From positions 18,238 to 82,237 of the forward strand of contig JAHCHY010000021.1 in the NCBI GenBank assembly GCA_026129485.1: a DNA stretch of 64,000 bases. Direction: 5' to 3'. Under the pieces are notes generated by a model. It had not been told where the DNA came from, ran no database searches, and was given only the letters and a program-made list of their open reading frames with translations. A program made the translations under genes and the position numbers. The DNA comes from Cyclobacteriaceae bacterium. GTDB lineage: Bacteria; Bacteroidota; Bacteroidia; Cytophagales; Cyclobacteriaceae. Shown here piece after piece: positions 60,502 through 64,000 of this stretch (positions are counted from its first letter, which is position 1; each line of letters opens with the position of its first letter).

Positions 60502-61134
60502 ATGAAAACTAAAGTCGCATTACTTTGCCTGGCGCTGATTTTTTCCGGCATGCAAGTTTTCGCCCAGCTCTCCAAAGCGGAGAAAAAGGAATGGAAAAAG
60601 AAAGCCAAAGAATACGCCAAGAACCCGTCTAACCTCAAGACTTTTACCGAGGCCAAGCAGACTGCGGATAATGACAACGCATCGCTGAAAGGCCAGGTAA
60701 GCACCCTCAACTCGCAGATCAGCCAAAAGAACACCCGCATTGCCGAGCTGGAAGATCAGCTTTCGCGCATGCGTGGCGATTTAACTTCCGCAAGAGCGGA
60801 GCTGGATCAGCTTAAAGCAGCGCCCCCCTCCAACTCGATGGATTTTTCCAAAGGCGTAGTATTTAAAGTCCAGATCGGTGCCTTCAAAAACAAAGACCTG
60901 AGCAAGTACTTTGAAAACAACCCCAACTTTGGTGGCGAGGCCACTGAAAAGGGCGAGCAGAAGTTTACCATCGGCATCTTCCGCGATTACTGGGAAGCCG
61001 ATAAGTTCAAAAAATACATGCGCGAAATGGGCGTGAAAGACGCTTGGATTGTGCCCTACAAAGACGGCCAGCGTGTTGAAATTAAAGATGTATTGGAAGG
61101 CGTAGTAGCCGAAAAAGAAGCCTCTGGTAAATAA
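60502..61134 (+). CDS. Secreted coiled-coil protein with SPOR-like C-terminal domain
   Basis: 210 residues. A signal peptide (about 1-21, ending QVFAQ) precedes a Lys-rich helix (EKKEWKKKAKEYAKNPSN), a coiled coil with repeating heptads (LNSQISQKNTRIAELEDQLSRMRGDL) and a C-terminal domain VVFKVQIGAFKNKDLSKYF...FTIGIFRDYWEADKFKKYMREMGVKDAWIVPYKDG, which follows the SPOR beta-alpha-beta pattern with its typical QIGAF start. Bacteroidota homologues are sometimes labelled ezrin/radixin/moesin-like. SPOR domains bind peptidoglycan lacking stem peptides, so a role at the wall is likely (inference). A strong terminator follows. Confidence 0.75.
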   Translation: MKTKVALLCLALIFSGMQVFAQLSKAEKKEWKKKAKEYAKNPSNLKTFTEAKQTADNDNASLKGQVSTLNSQISQKNTRIAELEDQLSRMRGDLTSARAELDQLKAAPPSNSMDFSKGVVFKVQIGAFKNKDLSKYFENNPNFGGEATEKGEQKFTIGIFRDYWEADKFKKYMREMGVKDAWIVPYKDGQRVEIKDVLEGVVAEKEASGK

Positions 61135-61153
61135 TACCGGTATGTTTCTTGCA

Positions 61154-61181
61154 GAAAGGCCCCGCTATAGCGGGGCCTTTC
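61154..61181. terminator. GC-rich perfect palindrome, intrinsic terminator
   Basis: GAAAGGCCCCGCTA and its reverse complement meet without a gap at 61154-61181, followed by a T-rich stretch. It ends the SPOR-like gene. The downstream collagen-like gene has its own -7 box. Confidence 0.88.
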
Positions 61182-61203
61182 TATTTTACCCCGATTCTAT
61201 TCT

Positions 61204-61211
61204 TATTTTTG
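61204..61211 (+). promoter_or_regulatory. -7 promoter element 4 bases before the collagen-like gene
   Basis: TATTTTTG matches TAnnTTTG. The ATG at 61216 follows after 4 bases, so the transcript would start at or after the A of the ATG if this box is used. Either the mRNA is leaderless or the start codon is further downstream. Confidence 0.4.
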
Positions 61212-61215
61212 CCCG

Positions 61216-61995
61216 ATGCTGAAACTGGTGTGTGGTCTTTTCCTGAGCTTTTTAAGTGTTCATTTAGCCGCTCAGATTCGTCTTGATAAGCTGGTGCTTG
61301 AGCCCGGCAAAAGTTTCTTACTGGAAGGCTCTGACATTATCGTGGTGGATACATTAGTCATGGGCGATTCATCGCACATCATTTTGAACCGAAGCAAAAC
61401 CGATAACTTTATACATGCTAAAATTGCCCGTATAGGTAAAGGATGCACCATAGACGGTAGTGGAAAAAGAGGAGATGACGGTGCCACGGGTGCAGCAGGA
61501 GCAGACCAGCCCACACCCTGCAGGCAAGCTTATTCTGGAGCCGATGGCGAGTATGGTCATAATGGCGAAAACGGGAACAACCTTTTTATTTACTCAGACG
61601 ACATACAGATAAACGGTTCGCTGATCATTAATCTGAATGGCGGAAATGGTGGAAGAGGCGGTGATGGTGGAAATGGTGGCGGTGGTGGCCCCGGAACCCG
61701 TGTATGCCCCGGTGGTGATGGCGGCCAGGGCGGGAGTGGTATGCGTGGCGGCCACGGAGGCGATGGTGGCAACCTGTCCATTCAGTGCAAACGCTGCCCC
61801 GATTTACAGATCTGGACGGGCAGCAAATTGTATATCAAAAACTATGGTGGCATTGGTGGTGAAGGTGGAAATGCCGGGCGGGGCGGGTTAGCCGGGTTAG
61901 GTCCGTTACGTGATGGGCGAAATGGCACACGCGGTGTTCGCGGTGAGGAAGGACAGCCCGGCAAAAGTGGTTCCGTAAACTTTAACCGAAACTGA
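61216..61995 (+). CDS. Secreted collagen-like glycine-repeat protein
   Basis: 259 residues. A signal peptide (about 1-19) is followed by a beta-rich stretch (IRLDKLVLEPGKSFLLEGSDIIVVDTLVMGDSSHIIL) and then a strongly glycine-rich body with GxY-like triplets at several places (GGNGGRGGDGGNGGGGGPG, then GGDGGQGGSGMRGGHGGDGG, then GGEGGNAGRGGLAG and GRNGTRGVRGEEGQPGKSG). Four Cys residues occur around the repeats (as in TPCRQ and IQCKRCPD). Such proteins may form rigid surface or extracellular filaments. The stop codon overlaps the recJ start (TGATG), giving translational coupling to an unrelated DNA-repair gene. Confidence 0.75.
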   Translation: MLKLVCGLFLSFLSVHLAAQIRLDKLVLEPGKSFLLEGSDIIVVDTLVMGDSSHIILNRSKTDNFIHAKIARIGKGCTIDGSGKRGDDGATGAAGADQPTPCRQAYSGADGEYGHNGENGNNLFIYSDDIQINGSLIINLNGGNGGRGGDGGNGGGGGPGTRVCPGGDGGQGGSGMRGGHGGDGGNLSIQCKRCPDLQIWTGSKLYIKNYGGIGGEGGNAGRGGLAGLGPLRDGRNGTRGVRGEEGQPGKSGSVNFNRN

Positions 61996-63695
61996 TGCAG
62001 AAGCGCTGGCAATATAAACCCACACCTCCCGCTGCAGAACTGGAAGCGCTCAGCAAGACCATCAATGTTAACCCTTATCTCGCCACTGTTTTGTGGCAAC
62101 GCGGCATCCGGGATTTTGATACCGCCAGGGATTTCTTCCGGCCGTCTTTAAGCCACCTTCACGATCCCTTTCTGCTTACCGATATGGAGGAGGCTGTGCA
62201 TCGGTTAAAGCAGGCCATCGATAACCGGGAAAAGATCCTGATCTATGGCGACTACGATGTGGATGGCACCACGGCCGTTGCATTGGTCTATAGTTTCCTG
62301 AAAGACTTTTATCCGCATTGCGATTTTTACATTCCGGATCGGTACGCTGAAGGCTACGGGGTATCAGAAGCCGGTATAACCTGGGCGGAAGAAAATGACT
62401 TCTCCCTGATTATCGCGCTCGATCTTGGCATCAAGGCATCCGATATGGTAACCCTTGCGCACCACAAAGGAATCGATTTTATCATCTGCGATCATCACCT
62501 GCCCGGGGGAGAAATTCCCAATGCCGTTGCCGTGCTGGATCCCAAGCGCGAAGACTGCACGTACCCATTCAAAGAGCTAAGCGGATGCGGGCTGGGCTTT
62601 AAGCTGATCCAGGCTTATGCTACCCGTTATGGCAACCCGCAGGATGTATATCAATACCTCGACCTGGTGGTGGTAAGCATCGCTTCTGATATTGTGCCCA
62701 TCAATGACGAGAATCGCGTGCTGGCTCATTTCGGGTTACAAAAGCTCAATCAGTCGCCACGCCCCGGCTTGCAGGCGCTTAAAGATATTGCCGCGATCAG
62801 AACCGACCTGGACATTTCAGGCATTGTCTTCACCCTCGGGCCACGCATCAATGCGGCCGGTCGTGTAGCGCATGCCCGTGCGGCTGTTGAGCTGCTGATC
62901 TGTACCACGCTGGAAGAAGCCAATGAGCTGGCCGAAAAAGTAAACCTGAAAAACGATTTACGCAGGGAATTCGACCTGAGCATTACTGAAGAAGCTATTG
63001 CAATGATCGAATCAAACGAGCAGCTTCGCAATGCCCGGTCAACCGTATTGTTTAAAGAAACGTGGCATAAAGGTGTGATCGGAATTGTGGCTGCACGGTG
63101 CGTGGAAAAATTCTACCGGCCCACGATTATCCTAACGGAATCGAACGATAAAATAACCGGCTCCGCCCGAAGCGTTCAAAACTTTGATCTGTACCAGGCT
63201 ATCCATGCCTGCAGCGATCTGCTCGAAAAATTTGGCGGGCACAAGTATGCTGCCGGTCTTACTCTTGATAAATCTAACCTGGCGGCTTTCCAGCAACGGT
63301 TTGAAGAAGTGGTAGCACAGAACCTTACCGAAGACATGCTTACACCTGTTGTTGAAATAGATGTTCCCGTTCAGTTCGATGCCTTGACAGGCAAGTTTAA
63401 CAGTGTGCTGAAGCAAATGGCACCATTCGGGCCGGAGAATCACAAGCCTGTATTTGAGGCCAAAGGTGTTTTTGTGCAGAATGCCCTGGGCAGCTTTAAA
63501 GACAGGCACATTCGTTTTCTTGCCGGGCAGGAAGGAAATGAAACGGTTTTCAGCGCGGTAGCCTTCGATGCCATGGAGCATTACGAAGCGCTTGCAGCCG
63601 GGCTGAATTTCCGGATGGCATTTACTTTGGAGGAAAATACATTCAACGGAATTACGTCCATGCAACTGCGCATCAAAGACTTTAAATTCGATTAG
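61995..63695 (+). CDS. recJ: Single-stranded-DNA-specific exonuclease RecJ
   Basis: 566 residues. RecJ degrades single-stranded DNA 5' to 3' in recombination and mismatch repair. DHH-family motifs: [17 protein letters not shown] near 76-92, [12 protein letters not shown], and the DHH motif [22 protein letters not shown] near 156. The DHHA1 part has [16 protein letters not shown] near 413, followed by the OB domain. Length is normal. Its ATG overlaps the stop of the collagen-like gene, and lptB follows after 2 bases. Confidence 0.95.
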   Translation: MQKRWQYKPTPPAAELEALSKTINVNPYLATVLWQRGIRDFDTARDFFRPSLSHLHDPFLLTDMEEAVHRLKQAIDNREKILIYGDYDVDGTTAVALVYSFLKDFYPHCDFYIPDRYAEGYGVSEAGITWAEENDFSLIIALDLGIKASDMVTLAHHKGIDFIICDHHLPGGEIPNAVAVLDPKREDCTYPFKELSGCGLGFKLIQAYATRYGNPQDVYQYLDLVVVSIASDIVPINDENRVLAHFGLQKLNQSPRPGLQALKDIAAIRTDLDISGIVFTLGPRINAAGRVAHARAAVELLICTTLEEANELAEKVNLKNDLRREFDLSITEEAIAMIESNEQLRNARSTVLFKETWHKGVIGIVAARCVEKFYRPTIILTESNDKITGSARSVQNFDLYQAIHACSDLLEKFGGHKYAAGLTLDKSNLAAFQQRFEEVVAQNLTEDMLTPVVEIDVPVQFDALTGKFNSVLKQMAPFGPENHKPVFEAKGVFVQNALGSFKDRHIRFLAGQEGNETVFSAVAFDAMEHYEALAAGLNFRMAFTLEENTFNGITSMQLRIKDFKFD

Positions 63696-63697
63696 CT

Positions 63698-64000
63698 ATG
63701 ATACTGCGAGCCGATAACCTGATCAAACGATATAAAAAGCGAACCGTTGTAAACCATGTTTCCGTACAAGTAGAGCAGGGAGAAATTGTAGGCTTGCTTG
63801 GGCCAAACGGTGCCGGTAAAACAACCAGCTTCTATATGATCGTGGGATTAATTAAGCCCAATGAAGGGAAAATTTTTCTCGATCAGCAGGACATTACCGA
63901 CTTGCCTATGTATCAGCGCGCCAAGCTGGGCATCGGTTACCTTGCGCAGGAGGCATCGGTGTTTCGTAAGCTTACCGTAGAAGAAAACATCATGGCCCCG
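63698..64000 (+). CDS. lptB: Lipopolysaccharide export ABC ATPase LptB (3' end outside window)
   Basis: 101 codons from ATG 63698 to the window edge, with no stop. LptB drives extraction of LPS from the inner membrane with LptF and LptG. The start [24 protein letters not shown], Walker [21 protein letters not shown] and Q-loop region [20 protein letters not shown] are typical of LptB; FYMIVGL after Walker A is a good discriminator from other ATPases. It follows recJ by 2 bases, so the two are co-transcribed. Confidence 0.93.
   Translation, partial: MILRADNLIKRYKKRTVVNHVSVQVEQGEIVGLLGPNGAGKTTSFYMIVGLIKPNEGKIFLDQQDITDLPMYQRAKLGIGYLAQEASVFRKLTVEENIMAP

Noticed and set aside
61590-62099. Proline-rich minus-strand frames at 61590-61781 and 61842-62099
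   Set aside because: They are the reverse complement of the glycine-rich repeats of the collagen-like gene; Gly codons GGN read as Pro or Thr-rich sequence on the other strand.
1-64000. tRNA, rRNA, CRISPR arrays, transposases and integrases
   Set aside because: None was recognised on either strand; very short or divergent RNA genes cannot be excluded without covariance searches.

Overview
The window looks like a chromosomal segment of a Bacteroidota bacterium, most likely of the order Cytophagales. This rests on three kinds of evidence. Gene families typical of the phylum are present: a MurF-alanine racemase fusion, DUF6089-type outer-membrane proteins, paired OmpH chaperones beside bamA, a LETM1/TerB-like protein, and a TonB receptor with a carboxypeptidase-like N-terminal domain. 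Promoter-like sequences follow the Bacteroidota -7 consensus TAnnTTTG. Start sites lack strong Shine-Dalgarno sequences. No tRNA, rRNA, CRISPR array, transposase or integrase was seen. No gene-free stretch exceeds 300 bases; the longest is 27353-27622.

Layout. 1-9.4 kb: end of an unknown gene, an ABC exporter overlapping a Fur-family regulator, terC behind a leader hairpin, a LETM1/TerB-like protein, purK-purE, a small TerB-like protein and feoA-feoB. 9.4-16 kb: two very small genes, csaA with the fused murF-alr, then a secreted protein, a TonB receptor and a lipoprotein. The receptor and lipoprotein share an identical promoter/operator layout, which suggests a metal regulon. 16-23.6 kb: mixed housekeeping genes (HisA-like protein, DUF2911, LOG family, retropepsin/PDZ protein, receiver protein, UbiA-like protein, prfA, lipoproteins). 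23.6-27.4 kb: a fused HyuA/HyuB 5-oxoprolinase.

27.4-42.8 kb is the accessory part. It holds two PadR regulators, four large FtsX/MacB-type permeases without any ATPase gene, a DUF4386 membrane protein, a DinB-like protein, a TPR protein and an AbiEii-type toxin with a probable antitoxin. A 121-bp piece of the 3' end of the oxoprolinase gene recurs at 36367-36487 as a direct repeat with 7 mismatches. It is fused to a remnant of a permease 3' end, so the 9 kb between the two copies probably arrived or was rearranged as a block.

42.8-54.5 kb: a lipoprotein, then a long minus-strand envelope and metabolism cluster (yqeY, cvpA, alpha/beta hydrolase, CBS protein, nadK, two DUF6089 proteins, uppS, bamA, two ompH genes), with pdxJ divergent at its head. 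54.5-64 kb: a lipoprotein esterase, a response regulator and histidine kinase that converge and overlap, a LEA2 lipoprotein, a 2OG-Fe(II) oxygenase, fumC, a SPOR-like secreted protein, a collagen-like protein coupled to recJ, and the start of lptB, which runs off the window.

Several starts were moved downstream from the longest open frame because a signal peptide, a family alignment from memory or a -7 box placed the real start there (purK, csaA, TonB receptor, two lipoproteins, hisA-like, LOG, receiver, both minus-strand permeases, bamA, uppS, response regulator, DUF6922-like). All family names come from recognising sequence patterns; no database search was run.
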